Source: Acetobacteraceae bacterium
GTDB lineage: Bacteria > Pseudomonadota > Alphaproteobacteria > Acetobacterales > Acetobacteraceae
Reading direction: 5' to 3'
Assembly: GCA_947478535.1 (NCBI GenBank)
Contig: CANJXD010000115.1
Span: 1 to 12,830 of the forward strand
DNA length: 12,830 nucleotides
Part shown: one piece after another, positions 1 through 7,380 of the stretch
Numbering within the stretch: the stretch's first letter is position 1
Layout: each line of letters begins with the position of its first letter
The notes under the pieces: model-generated
The model's database searches: none
What the model saw: the letters and a program-made list of their open reading frames with translations, nothing else
What the model was told of the DNA's origin: nothing
Program-made: the position numbers and the translations under genes

Positions 1-149
1 AGCACCTCCCACATCTCGCGCCCGTCACGCGCACCGGTCACGCGGAATCCGTTCTGGCGCAGGGATTTTTGGATCAGCGTGCGCATCTCCCCATCATCCT
101 CAACGACGAGGATGTGGGCTTCCTGCGCCAGGCTGTCGGGTGCGATCAC
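1..149 (-). CDS. Response regulator, N-terminal part of receiver domain (3' end outside window)
   Basis: This is the first ~49 codons of a two-component response regulator, truncated by the window edge. The translation contains HILVVEDDGEMRTLIQKSL, which is the first beta strand, the acidic pair (D18, D19, Mg2+/phosphorylation pocket) and helix 1 of a CheY-like receiver domain, followed by FRVTGARDGREMWEVL. The phospho-acceptor Asp, expected near residue 62, and the output domain lie outside. The start is GTG at 149-147, because a stop codon lies about 30 nt upstream in this frame and no ATG intervenes. It begins one base after the stop of the preceding Spy-like gene, so it should be co-transcribed with the efflux genes. 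The receiver style suggests an OmpR/PhoB-class regulator, probably metal-responsive and perhaps paired with a sensor kinase beyond position 1; both points are inference. Confidence 0.85.
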   Translation of the reverse strand, partial: MIAPDSLAQEAHILVVEDDGEMRTLIQKSLRQNGFRVTGARDGREMWEV

Positions 150-150
150 G

Positions 151-702
151 TCAATGGTGCCCGTCGCCGCCGGGCATCACGCCGCCATGCTGTGGCATGC
201 TGCCGGCATAGCCGCGCAGGCGGCCATAGTCGGCGATCTGGTCGGCATTCAGCATAGCCGCCTGCGCCAAATGCGTGCGCAGATGCACGTCTCGGATCTC
301 GCCCTGCAAGGTCGCGATGCGGGCCGTGCGGCCCGAGAGGTCGGCCGGCGTGGTGCTCCGGTAGCGGAAGGTGGCGTCGAGCGCGCGCTCCTCCCCGATC
401 AAGCGGGCGCCAAGGCTGCTGGCCGCTGCCTGCATCTCCGCCACCAGTCGCTGCGTCGCCGCGAACTGGGCCGGCGTCAGCTGCATCGGCTCAGCGAGTT
501 CGATGACATGGGCCGGGCCGGGCCAGCCATTCAGCTCCGCCGCCAATGCTAGGCCCATGCCGCGACCGGCCAGGAGATCCGCCTGCTGCTCAGCGGACAG
601 CGCACGGATCGGTCGATCCGTCAGGTCGGCATGGGGTGAAGGCGCGTTGGCCAAGGCGGGGAGCGCGAGCAGCAGGGCGAAACTCGTCAAAATCCGGCGC
701 AT
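151..702 (-). CDS. Spy/CpxP-like periplasmic protein with His-rich tail
   Basis: This is a 183-residue exported protein. Residues 1-20 form a signal peptide (basic MRR, hydrophobic core, ANA cleavage site). The mature protein is mostly helical and has two copies of the LTxxQ-type motif, LTPAQF at 75-80 and LNADQI at 151-156, typical of the Spy/CpxP/ZraP and heavy-metal-resistance (CnrX-like) superfamily of periplasmic helical hairpins. The C-terminus is rich in His and Met (MPQHGGVMPGGDGHH), suggesting metal binding. A good ribosome binding site, GAGGAGAG, lies about 7 nt before ATG at 702. It starts 10 nt after the 130-aa gene and ends 1 nt before the response regulator start. Members of this superfamily act as periplasmic chaperones or metal sensors modulating a two-component system; the adjacent regulator fits that role, but this is inference. 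Family call moderately sure, function less so. Confidence 0.7.
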   Translation of the reverse strand: MRRILTSFALLLALPALANAPSPHADLTDRPIRALSAEQQADLLAGRGMGLALAAELNGWPGPAHVIELAEPMQLTPAQFAATQRLVAEMQAAASSLGARLIGEERALDATFRYRSTTPADLSGRTARIATLQGEIRDVHLRTHLAQAAMLNADQIADYGRLRGYAGSMPQHGGVMPGGDGHH

Positions 703-712
703 CGTGCTCTCC

Positions 713-1105
713 TCAGTTCTGATCCATCGGCGTAAAGCGCGCCTGCGACGGACGTTGGCCGGGAAAGGTCAGGGTGACAACCGCACGCATGCCGCGCGCC
801 GCGGTGAAATCGCCGGTGCCGGCCAGCACATTGTCGCCGGTGGGGGCGAGGGCGATGGTGGCCTGACGCCCGCCGGCGAGGATGACGGCCTGCGCCGTGA
901 CGCCGGCCGCGGGAATGGGGCGGTCGGCGCCGTCGAACAGGAACAGCCGCAGCCGGTTGCCCTCGGCCACCAGTTCGGCGTGGTTGCTCCCGATATCCAC
1001 CTTCTGGCCGCCATTCGGCCCACGGCGCGGCTCATGCGCGTGCCCGGCGACGGGGACGAGGATGAAGCCGGCGAGCAGCACAGCGAGGTGGCGACGTGGG
1101 ATCAT
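713..1105 (-). CDS. Small exported protein of the metal-efflux operon, CzcB N-domain-like
   Basis: This encodes a protein of about 130 residues with a signal peptide (MIPRRHLAVLLAGFILVPVA, then GHA as likely cleavage site). The mature part begins HEPRRGPNGGQ and contains GSNHAELVAEG, RLRLFLFD and several short beta-rich stretches. I chose ATG 1105-1103 over the upstream ATG at 1120, because AGGA sits about 8 nt before the former while the latter has no Shine-Dalgarno; the longer form would add only MRNAN. The HAEL...LxLFLxD pattern resembles the N-terminal domain of CzcB-type adaptors, including residues ~46-120 of the adaptor in this same operon. It may bind metal in the periplasm or assist the pump. 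It lies 18 nt after the RND stop and 10 nt before the Spy-like gene. I do not recognise a named gene. Confidence 0.7.
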   Translation of the reverse strand: MIPRRHLAVLLAGFILVPVAGHAHEPRRGPNGGQKVDIGSNHAELVAEGNRLRLFLFDGADRPIPAAGVTAQAVILAGGRQATIALAPTGDNVLAGTGDFTAARGMRAVVTLTFPGQRPSQARFTPMDQN

Positions 1106-1123
1106 ATTTGCATTCCTCATGGA

Positions 1124-4100
1124 TCAATAGGCTTCGGCGAGCTTTGTCTCCTGCTGCACGGCGCGCAGCCGTTCCAGCGCGGGGCGACCGAAGCGGTGGA
1201 ACAGCAGGGGCGTCAGGAAGGTATCGAGCAGCGTCGCGGTGATCAGCCCGCCGAAGATGGTCACGGCGACCGGGTGCAGGATCTCCTTGCCCGGCTCGCT
1301 CGCGCCGATCATCAACGGAATGAGCGCGAAGCCCGCGGACAGCGCGGTCATCAGAACCGGCGTCAGGCGTTCCAGGCTGCCGCGGATCACCAGCGCCAGC
1401 CCCCAGCGCTCGTCTTCGAGCAAGGCCAGGTTCAGGTAGTGGCTGACCTTCAGGATGCCGTTGCGGGTCGCGATGCCAGCCAGCGTGATGAAGCCGATCA
1501 TCGACGCGACGGATAGCGGCTGCCCCGCGATCCACAGGGCCGCGATGGCGCCCACCAGCGCCAGCGGCACATTGCCCATGATGATCAGCGCCAGCACCGC
1601 AGACTTGTAGCGGCTGTAGAGCACCATGAAGATCAGCGCCAAGGACACGAGCGAGAGGCCCGCGATCAGCCGCGCCGCCTCCTCCTGCGCCTGGAAGGTG
1701 CCTTCCAGCGTGAAGAAGTAGCCGGGCGGCAAGGTGGCCGCCTCCATCTCGGCCCGGATGCGTGCGACGATGGCGGCCATGTCGCTGCCATCGGTATTGG
1801 CGAGCACGACGATCCGGCGACGGCCATTCTCCCGCAGGATCTGGTTCGGGCCATCGGTGTCGCGCAGCTCCGCCAGCAGGGACAGCGGCACGCGCCCACC
1901 CGGTGTCTCGATCATCACGGCGGCAAGCCCGGCGCCAGTGCGGTCCGTGTCGCTGAGGCGCAGCACCACGTCGAAGCGGCGCGCGCCATCCACCACCTGG
2001 CTGACGACCTGGCCGCCCGACAGGACTTGCAGGGCCTCCGCCACCGATGCGGCCGAGACGCCATACAGCGCCGCCCGCTCATGGTTCACCGCCACCTGAA
2101 GCTGCGGCACACGCACCTGGCGCTCCACCTGGAGATCGGTCAGGCCGGGGATGGAAGCCAAGCGCTGCTGCATCCCCTCGGCCAGGGTGCGCAGGGTGTC
2201 CAGGTCGTCGCCGGTGATCTTGAGCGCGATCTCTGCGCGCACGCCGGAGAGCATATGGTCCAGCCGGTGCCCGATGGGCTGGCCGACATTTGCGCTGCCG
2301 GGCAGCACACTGAGGCGCGCGCGGATATCGGCCGAGATCGCCTGCTTCCCGCGTTGGGATGCGTGGAGCGAGACGTCGATTTCCGATGAGTGCACGCCCT
2401 CGGCATGTTCATCTAGCTCGGCGCGGCCGGTGCGGCGGCCCACGGTGCGGACCTCCGGCACCTGCATGATCAGCAATTCGGCCTGCCGGCCCAGCCGGTT
2501 GGCTTCGGCCAAGCTGATGCCCGGCTGGAATTGCAGGCTGATGGTCAGCGTGCCCTCGTTGAAGGGCGGCAGGAAGGAGCGGGGCAGGAAGGGCACGGTC
2601 GCCAGCGCGACTGCCACGCCGACGCCCGCCAGCAGATAGACAAGGCGCGCGCGGGCGAACGCCCAGAGCAAGGCGCGCTCGTTCCAGCGCTTGAGCACGC
2701 GGACCAACGCGCTGTCGCCGTGGTCCATCCGCTTCATGCGTGGCAGCAGGTAGTAGCAGAGGACTGGCGTGACGGTGATGGAGACGACGAGGCTCGCCAG
2801 GATCGAGACGATGTAGGCGATGCCGAGCGGCGCGAACAAGCGGCCCTCGATGCCGGTCAATGCAAACAGCGGCACAAATACCAGGATCACAATCATCGTC
2901 GCATAGACGATGCCGGAGCGAACCTCCTGGCTCGCCTTCGCGACCACGACGATGGCGGGCTGCGGATCTGGCCGGCCGCGATTCTCCCGCAGGCGCCGGA
3001 AGACGTTCTCCACATCCACCACCGCGTCATCGACCAGCTCGCCGATCGCGATGGCAAGGCCACCCAGCGTCATGGTGTTGATCGACAGGCCGAGCAGCTG
3101 GAACACGACGACCGTGATGAGCACCGACAACGGAATCGCGGTGAGTGAGGTGAAGGTGGTGCGTCCGTTCAGCAGGAACAGGAACAGCACCACGGCCACC
3201 ACCGCCACCGCCTCTAGCAGCACCTTCTCCACATTGCCGATCGAGGCAGCGATGAAATCGGCCTGGCGGAACTGCACGTTGTTGGCGGTGACGCCCGGCG
3301 GCATGGCGCGCTGCAACTCAGCAAGTGCTGCCTCGACCTGCCGCGTCAGTGCCACGGTGTCGGCCGCGGGCTGCTTCTGGATCGATAGGATCACGGCGGG
3401 CCGGCCCATGCTTCCGGCCTCGCCCCGCTTGAGCCGCGCGGCGTAATCCACCGTCGCGACCTGGCGCAGCGGGATCGGCTGGCCCGCCCGCACGGCCACG
3501 GGCGTATTGGCCAGATCGTCCAGCCGCGTGGTGCGGCCGATGTTGCGTATCAGGTATTCGCGCCCTGCCTGGTCCACATAGCCGCCGCCCGTGTTCCCGC
3601 CGAACTGCCGAAGCGCAGCATGCACCTGCTCCGCCGTGACATCCAGCGCATGCATCCGCGCGACATCCGGCGTGACGCGATACTGCCGCACCTCGCCACC
3701 GATCGGGATCACCTGCGAGATGCCGGGAATGGTCAGCAGCCGTGGGCGCACCACCCAGTCTGCCAGCTCCCGCAACTCCATCGGGCTGGCGCGCCCATCC
3801 GTAGACATCGCGACCAGCATGATCTCGCCCATGATGGAGGAGATCGGCGCCATCTGTGGCGCGACATTCGCTGGCAGCTGCGCCCGCACCAGCGAAAGCC
3901 GCTCCGCAACCTGCTGGCGGTTCACCCAGATGTCCGTGCCCCAGTCGAACTCCACAAAGACGATCGACAACCCGACGCCGGAGACGGAGCGCACGCGCGT
4001 GACACCCGGCATGCCGTTCATCGCTGTCTCTATCGGGTAGGAGACGAGAAGCTCCACCTCCTCCGGTGCCAGGCCCTCGGCCTCGGTCATCAGGGTGATG

Positions 4101-4237
4101 ACGGGCTTGTTGAGGTCGGGGAAGACATCCACCGGCAGGCGCTGCAGCGTGAATGCGCCATAGACCACGAGGATCGCGGCCGCGACCAACACGAAGATCC
4201 GGTTCCGCAGGCTGGCAGTGACGAGGATGTTGAACAC
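1124..4237 (-). CDS. Heavy-metal efflux RND pump, inner-membrane subunit (CzcA/CusA family)
   Basis: This 1037-residue proton-driven antiporter belongs to the HME-RND family, which exports divalent metals or Cu/Ag from periplasm or cytoplasm through a tripartite complex. The length matches the family. Visible features are the N-terminal membrane helix, LPVDVFPDLN at 34-43, the first periplasmic loop, a run of membrane helices from about 338, and the proton-relay helix GELVDDAVVDVEN at 399-411 (acidic residues E400, D403, D404, D408, E410). The second half has GRAELDEHAEGVHSSEIDV at 604-622, and HRLDHMLSGVRAEIALKI at 657-674. The relay sequence differs from both the Zn/Co type (DFGxxxDGA) and the Cu/Ag type (AxGxxxDAA), so the substrate is not assignable by motif; I therefore give no symbol. 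The start is GTG at 4237-4235, 2 nt after the adaptor TAA, implying translational coupling. Confidence 0.95.
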   Translation of the reverse strand: MFNILVTASLRNRIFVLVAAAILVVYGAFTLQRLPVDVFPDLNKPVITLMTEAEGLAPEEVELLVSYPIETAMNGMPGVTRVRSVSGVGLSIVFVEFDWGTDIWVNRQQVAERLSLVRAQLPANVAPQMAPISSIMGEIMLVAMSTDGRASPMELRELADWVVRPRLLTIPGISQVIPIGGEVRQYRVTPDVARMHALDVTAEQVHAALRQFGGNTGGGYVDQAGREYLIRNIGRTTRLDDLANTPVAVRAGQPIPLRQVATVDYAARLKRGEAGSMGRPAVILSIQKQPAADTVALTRQVEAALAELQRAMPPGVTANNVQFRQADFIAASIGNVEKVLLEAVAVVAVVLFLFLLNGRTTFTSLTAIPLSVLITVVVFQLLGLSINTMTLGGLAIAIGELVDDAVVDVENVFRRLRENRGRPDPQPAIVVVAKASQEVRSGIVYATMIVILVFVPLFALTGIEGRLFAPLGIAYIVSILASLVVSITVTPVLCYYLLPRMKRMDHGDSALVRVLKRWNERALLWAFARARLVYLLAGVGVAVALATVPFLPRSFLPPFNEGTLTISLQFQPGISLAEANRLGRQAELLIMQVPEVRTVGRRTGRAELDEHAEGVHSSEIDVSLHASQRGKQAISADIRARLSVLPGSANVGQPIGHRLDHMLSGVRAEIALKITGDDLDTLRTLAEGMQQRLASIPGLTDLQVERQVRVPQLQVAVNHERAALYGVSAASVAEALQVLSGGQVVSQVVDGARRFDVVLRLSDTDRTGAGLAAVMIETPGGRVPLSLLAELRDTDGPNQILRENGRRRIVVLANTDGSDMAAIVARIRAEMEAATLPPGYFFTLEGTFQAQEEAARLIAGLSLVSLALIFMVLYSRYKSAVLALIIMGNVPLALVGAIAALWIAGQPLSVASMIGFITLAGIATRNGILKVSHYLNLALLEDERWGLALVIRGSLERLTPVLMTALSAGFALIPLMIGASEPGKEILHPVAVTIFGGLITATLLDTFLTPLLFHRFGRPALERLRAVQQETKLAEAY

Positions 4238-4239
4238 TG

Positions 4240-5943
4240 TTAGCGGACCTGCGCGATCAGCCCGGCGCCGCTGGTCACCACCCGCGCCCCGCGATCGAGC
4301 CCTGCCGTGACCAGCACACGCTGGCCGTCGAGGGGTTGGACCCGCACGGGCCGCGCCAGGAAGCGCTCGGCGCTCGGCATCTCATAGACCACCTGGCCGC
4401 CCTCGGGATTGCGCACGACCGCGTCGGCCGGCAGCACGATGCCGGTGGTGCGGCGAGGCGTCTCCACCAGCACGGTCACGGGCTGCCCCACGGCGAGGCC
4501 CGGCGCGCCGCCCTCGATGCGGAAATGAAGCGGCAGCCCCTGCTGGCGTAGCGTCATGCCGCGGCCCACGAAGCCGAGCCGCAGCGCCTGGCCGCTGGCC
4601 GTGATGGCGGAGGCCGCTGAAACCTCCGCCACCGCGGCGGGGTCAAAGGCGATGGCCTCCACCCAGAGCCGCGCCGGATCGACGATGTCGAACAGCGGCT
4701 CCTGCGCCTGGATTACCTGGCCGGCGGCGACGCGCACCACGCTGATCAGGCCAGCGGAGGGGGCCACGATCGGCTCCCGCCCCGTCACCGCCGGCAGGTT
4801 CGCGGCGCGGCGCTGACGCAGGCCTTCGAGGTCGGCGCGGGCATCGCTGATCTCGCGTGCCGCGACGGTGCCGGTCAGCGCGGTCAGCCGGCGAACTCGT
4901 GCCTCGCCGATCACGATGAGGGCGTCGAGCTCCGCGATGCTGGCGCGCACGCCGACGCGATCCTGCGCGGCCATAATGGGCACGACAAACCCGAGCACCT
5001 CGCCGCGCGCCACGCGCTGGCCAAGCACCGGGAAGCCGCCTTCCGGAGGCTCGATACGGCCGGCTTCGGAGGCTTGAACGCGGCCGGAGGCATTCGGGTC
5101 TGCGACGACCTGGCCGGTCAGCTGGATGGCAACGGAGGCCTCGCCAGGCTCAGCCGTGCCGGTGCGCAGGCCCAGCAGACGTTGCGAAGGCTTGGGCACG
5201 AAGATGCTTCCGTCGGGTTGCCGTCGGGGCGCGTCCATCGGTTGGGCCCAGGCGATCATCGGCACGAGAAGAACTGCCAAAAGGGCCATCACGGCCGGGC
5301 CAGCGGCCACGCGCTCGGGCATCGGCGCGCCGGACGGCAAGCCATGGGGGCGCGTGGCGGTTGCCGGCGGGTCGACGACAACAAGCGGCGGGAAGGGCCG
5401 AGGCGCTGCTGCCCGCCCGATGGCGACGCCGAGCAGAAGCAGGAGCAGCCCCGCCGCCCAGAGGTAGGGCTCGCGCAACGCCATCGAGAGCAGTTCCAAC
5501 GACGCTGGTGCTGCAGTCAGAGCCCCGGCCGCAGCGGGGATCTCAAGCGTCGCGGGCAGCAGGTCCATGTCCTCGGCGGCGGTGATGGTGAAGACCAGGT
5601 TCCGCGGGCCCGGTCGTTCCAGCGCGGGGTTGGCGAGGACGTAGATCGCCTCGCCGGCCCGCGTAGCCGCTCCTAGATCCTCACCGTCGAGGGTGACCTG
5701 CACCGTGGCGCCATCGATGGGCTCCGAGGTCGCGTGCCGGTCGAGGTAGAGCCAAAGTCGGCGGTCCGGACCCAAGACCGCCACGATCTCGAACAGCTCG
5801 GAATGCGCCTCGCCGCGCGGTGCGGCGGCCGCCGGCGGCGCGGGTTCGTTCCCATGGGAATGGCCTTCGTGGCTGAAGGCAGGGCGGAAGCCGGGTGCTG
5901 CCAGCAGCGCAACAAGCAGCAGAATTCGAATCAGCACGCGCAC
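4240..5943 (-). CDS. RND periplasmic adaptor (CzcB-like) with extra N-terminal domain and two membrane spans
   Basis: This membrane-fusion protein (567 aa) should link the RND pump to an outer-membrane channel. It is longer than usual for the family (about 350-420 aa). Order: signal peptide 1-24; His-rich HEGHSHGNE; a beta-rich domain at about 45-136 containing AHSELFEIV and RLWLYLD; membrane span ~159-178; a loop rich in Pro and Arg; a second span ~213-233; then a standard adaptor core. The core starts at FVPKPSQRLLGLRTG (248-262), with two lipoyl-like halves (~285-320 and ~393-425) around a helical hairpin (~325-385), then beta-barrel and membrane-proximal domains. Two spans return the chain to the periplasm, so both soluble domains are outside; the positively charged loop fits a cytoplasmic position. 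The start is GTG at 5943-5941 with AGGGGG immediately upstream. It is the first gene of the operon, 2 nt before the pump. Confidence 0.92.
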   Translation of the reverse strand: MRVLIRILLLVALLAAPGFRPAFSHEGHSHGNEPAPPAAAAPRGEAHSELFEIVAVLGPDRRLWLYLDRHATSEPIDGATVQVTLDGEDLGAATRAGEAIYVLANPALERPGPRNLVFTITAAEDMDLLPATLEIPAAAGALTAAPASLELLSMALREPYLWAAGLLLLLLGVAIGRAAAPRPFPPLVVVDPPATATRPHGLPSGAPMPERVAAGPAVMALLAVLLVPMIAWAQPMDAPRRQPDGSIFVPKPSQRLLGLRTGTAEPGEASVAIQLTGQVVADPNASGRVQASEAGRIEPPEGGFPVLGQRVARGEVLGFVVPIMAAQDRVGVRASIAELDALIVIGEARVRRLTALTGTVAAREISDARADLEGLRQRRAANLPAVTGREPIVAPSAGLISVVRVAAGQVIQAQEPLFDIVDPARLWVEAIAFDPAAVAEVSAASAITASGQALRLGFVGRGMTLRQQGLPLHFRIEGGAPGLAVGQPVTVLVETPRRTTGIVLPADAVVRNPEGGQVVYEMPSAERFLARPVRVQPLDGQRVLVTAGLDRGARVVTSGAGLIAQVR

Positions 5944-6056
5944 GCCCCCTAAGTCCCGGCCACCACCACCTCAATCTGGCGGCACAGGACGTCGTGGGCG
6001 TTGCCCGATTATGACAAAACATTGCAACGGTAATAGCCTGACTTGCGGAGCCCTGC
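5944..6056 (-). promoter_or_regulatory. Probable promoter region of the efflux operon
   Basis: This 113-nt gap lies between the MFS stop and the adaptor start, both on the minus strand. It holds the most AT-rich patch of the neighbourhood (about 6008-6035). Read on the minus strand it gives TTGCAATGTTTTGTCATAAT. CATAAT (complement of 6008-6013) is a plausible -10 element, but no good -35 stands 17 nt upstream, which would fit an activator-dependent promoter. TTGTCAT within this patch equals one half of the E. coli CusR box, but the other half is not recognisable. The Shine-Dalgarno AGGGGG sits directly before the GTG start. No terminator-like hairpin with a T-run was seen after the MFS gene, so read-through cannot be excluded. 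The assignment rests on position and composition. Confidence 0.4.
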
Positions 6057-7295
6057 CTAACGGACACCCCCAGCAACTCTCGACTGTTCCTCCGGTGGGC
6101 GAATGTGCCGGAAGGCCCAGAGCAGCGCGAAATCATAGGCGATTTTGAGCACGCCACAGATGATGAAGGGCGTCGCCTGCCAGCCGGCCGCGAAGATCGC
6201 CCCGGCAATCGCCGGGCCCACCGCCGCCGCCAGGCTGCGCGGCACGGCCGTGAAACTGGCCGCGGCGGTGCGCTCTGCCGGCGTAACCACCGCCATGACG
6301 TAGGAGGTCCGCGTCGGCACATCCATCTGCGAGAGCGCCGAGCGGAGCAGTAGCAGCCCCAGCGCCCACTCCACGCCGGGCGCGAACATCGCCGCGATCA
6401 GGCAAAGGCTGGACGGGATGTGGGTGAAGACCATGGTGTTGATCAGCCCGATCCGCCCGGCGAGCCATGCCGCCACCGGGAATGAGAAGGCCGACAGCAC
6501 CCCCGTCCAGAAGAAGAACAGGCCCGCCTGCGCCAGCGAAAGGTCGAAGCGCTCGAAGAGCCACAGCGCCAGCAGCGCCTGAACGGCAAGGCCGCCAGCG
6601 AAGCTGTCCACGCTGAACAGGGCTGCGAGCCGCAGCACGATGCCCCGCGAGGGGCCGAGCGGTGCATGGGCGGCCTGCCGCGCCTCGGGCGGCAGGCGCG
6701 GCAGCGCGCGATAGGCCAACCAGCAGGCAAGGCCGAGCACGGCGTAGAGCAGGAAAGCGGAACGGAATGCCGCTAGCTCACCCAGGCCAAGCGCCTTGAG
6801 GCCATCCGCCCCGCCTGCAGCCAGGGCGCCGCCGGCGGCGGCGAAGGAGCCCACGAAGCTGTAGCGCGCGAAGACGGCGGTGCGCGTGCCGTCCCGTGCT
6901 GCTCGCGTCAGCATCGTCTGCTCCAGCGGCGCGAAGATGCTCACGCTGCCCGCCGAGGGGTTGATGGTTCCGACCAGGGCAACGACCATCAGCAAGCCGA
7001 GGCCGGTCGCGAAGACGAAGCCCAGGCCCGTCGCGGTCATCAGCCCGGCTGCGAGCAGCAGCAGCACGCGCGGATCAGCCCGCGCTCCGAGCAGACCCAC
7101 CCCCAACGTCATCAGCGCCGATCCGAGTAGCGCCGCGGTCGAAACGGCGCCGATCTCCGCCGCGCCATAGCCCAGCGCCAGGAACCAGGCCGGCAGCGAC
7201 ACGGCGACCAGGCCGTCACCAAAATCGCGGAAGCCGCGCGCCCAAAGGATGCGGCGCATGGCGGGTCTGGCTTCGTGCTCCGGAAGCGGGGTCAT
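6057..7295 (-). CDS. Major facilitator superfamily (MFS) transporter
   Basis: This is a 412-residue inner-membrane protein with about 12 hydrophobic segments, the usual MFS size. An N-terminal half is followed by a short cytoplasmic loop rich in Arg/Pro/His (RALPRLPPEARQAAH) and a second half. After span 2 there is GARADPRVLLLL, a variant of the MFS loop 2-3 signature. The C-terminus HIRPPEEQSR is cytoplasmic. I chose ATG 7295-7293 rather than the GTG at 7310, because the ATG overlaps the TGA of the upstream disrupted small gene as ATGA, a classic coupled start, and neither start has a clear Shine-Dalgarno. The IS now sits 62 nt upstream, so the original promoter and coupling partner are broken. 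The substrate is unknown; proximity to a metal pump makes metal export possible but does not show it. Confidence 0.88.
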   Translation of the reverse strand: MTPLPEHEARPAMRRILWARGFRDFGDGLVAVSLPAWFLALGYGAAEIGAVSTAALLGSALMTLGVGLLGARADPRVLLLLAAGLMTATGLGFVFATGLGLLMVVALVGTINPSAGSVSIFAPLEQTMLTRAARDGTRTAVFARYSFVGSFAAAGGALAAGGADGLKALGLGELAAFRSAFLLYAVLGLACWLAYRALPRLPPEARQAAHAPLGPSRGIVLRLAALFSVDSFAGGLAVQALLALWLFERFDLSLAQAGLFFFWTGVLSAFSFPVAAWLAGRIGLINTMVFTHIPSSLCLIAAMFAPGVEWALGLLLLRSALSQMDVPTRTSYVMAVVTPAERTAAASFTAVPRSLAAAVGPAIAGAIFAAGWQATPFIICGVLKIAYDFALLWAFRHIRPPEEQSRVAGGVR

Positions 7296-7357
7296 GGCGT
7301 GGTGGGCCACAACACGCCGAGCACCGTGGCGGCGATGCGCTTCGGAGATTCGCCTAA
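7292..7357 (-). pseudogene. 3' fragment of small gene split by the IS
   Basis: This is the last 22 codons, including TGA, of a small ORF interrupted by the insertion sequence. It encodes LGESPKRIAATVLGVLWPTT followed by P and stop. The first four bases on the minus strand (TTAG, complement of CTAA 7354-7357) are one copy of the target duplication, so joining this fragment directly to 8806 restores the reading frame. Its TGA (7294-7292) overlaps the MFS ATG. The product resembles nothing I recognise. No start codon is evident within the fragment, so it is unlikely to be translated independently, although transcription from the IS could read through it. Confidence 0.7.
7354..7357. repeat. Target site duplication, left copy (CTAA)
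   Basis: CTAA directly abuts the left terminal inverted repeat of the IS and is repeated exactly at the right end (8802-8805). A 4-bp duplication of type YTAR is known for members of the IS5 family. The copies are identical, and removing one restores an ORF, which independently supports the boundary. Confidence 0.85.
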
Positions 7358-7375
7358 CAGCCCGTTGCTGAAGTC
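7358..7375. repeat. Left terminal inverted repeat of the IS
   Basis: The 18 bp CAGCCCGTTGCTGAAGTC pairs with the complement of 8784-8801 with three mismatches, at positions 11, 12 and 16 from the tip. It lies just downstream of the transposase stop. Confidence 0.85.
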
Positions 7376-7380
7376 GTTGT

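Noticed and set aside
371..1516. Long plus-strand open frame (381 codons)
   Set aside because: It lies opposite the Spy-like, small exported and RND genes and has low-complexity Arg/Gly/Gln-rich composition with no domain. It is a GC-rich antisense shadow.
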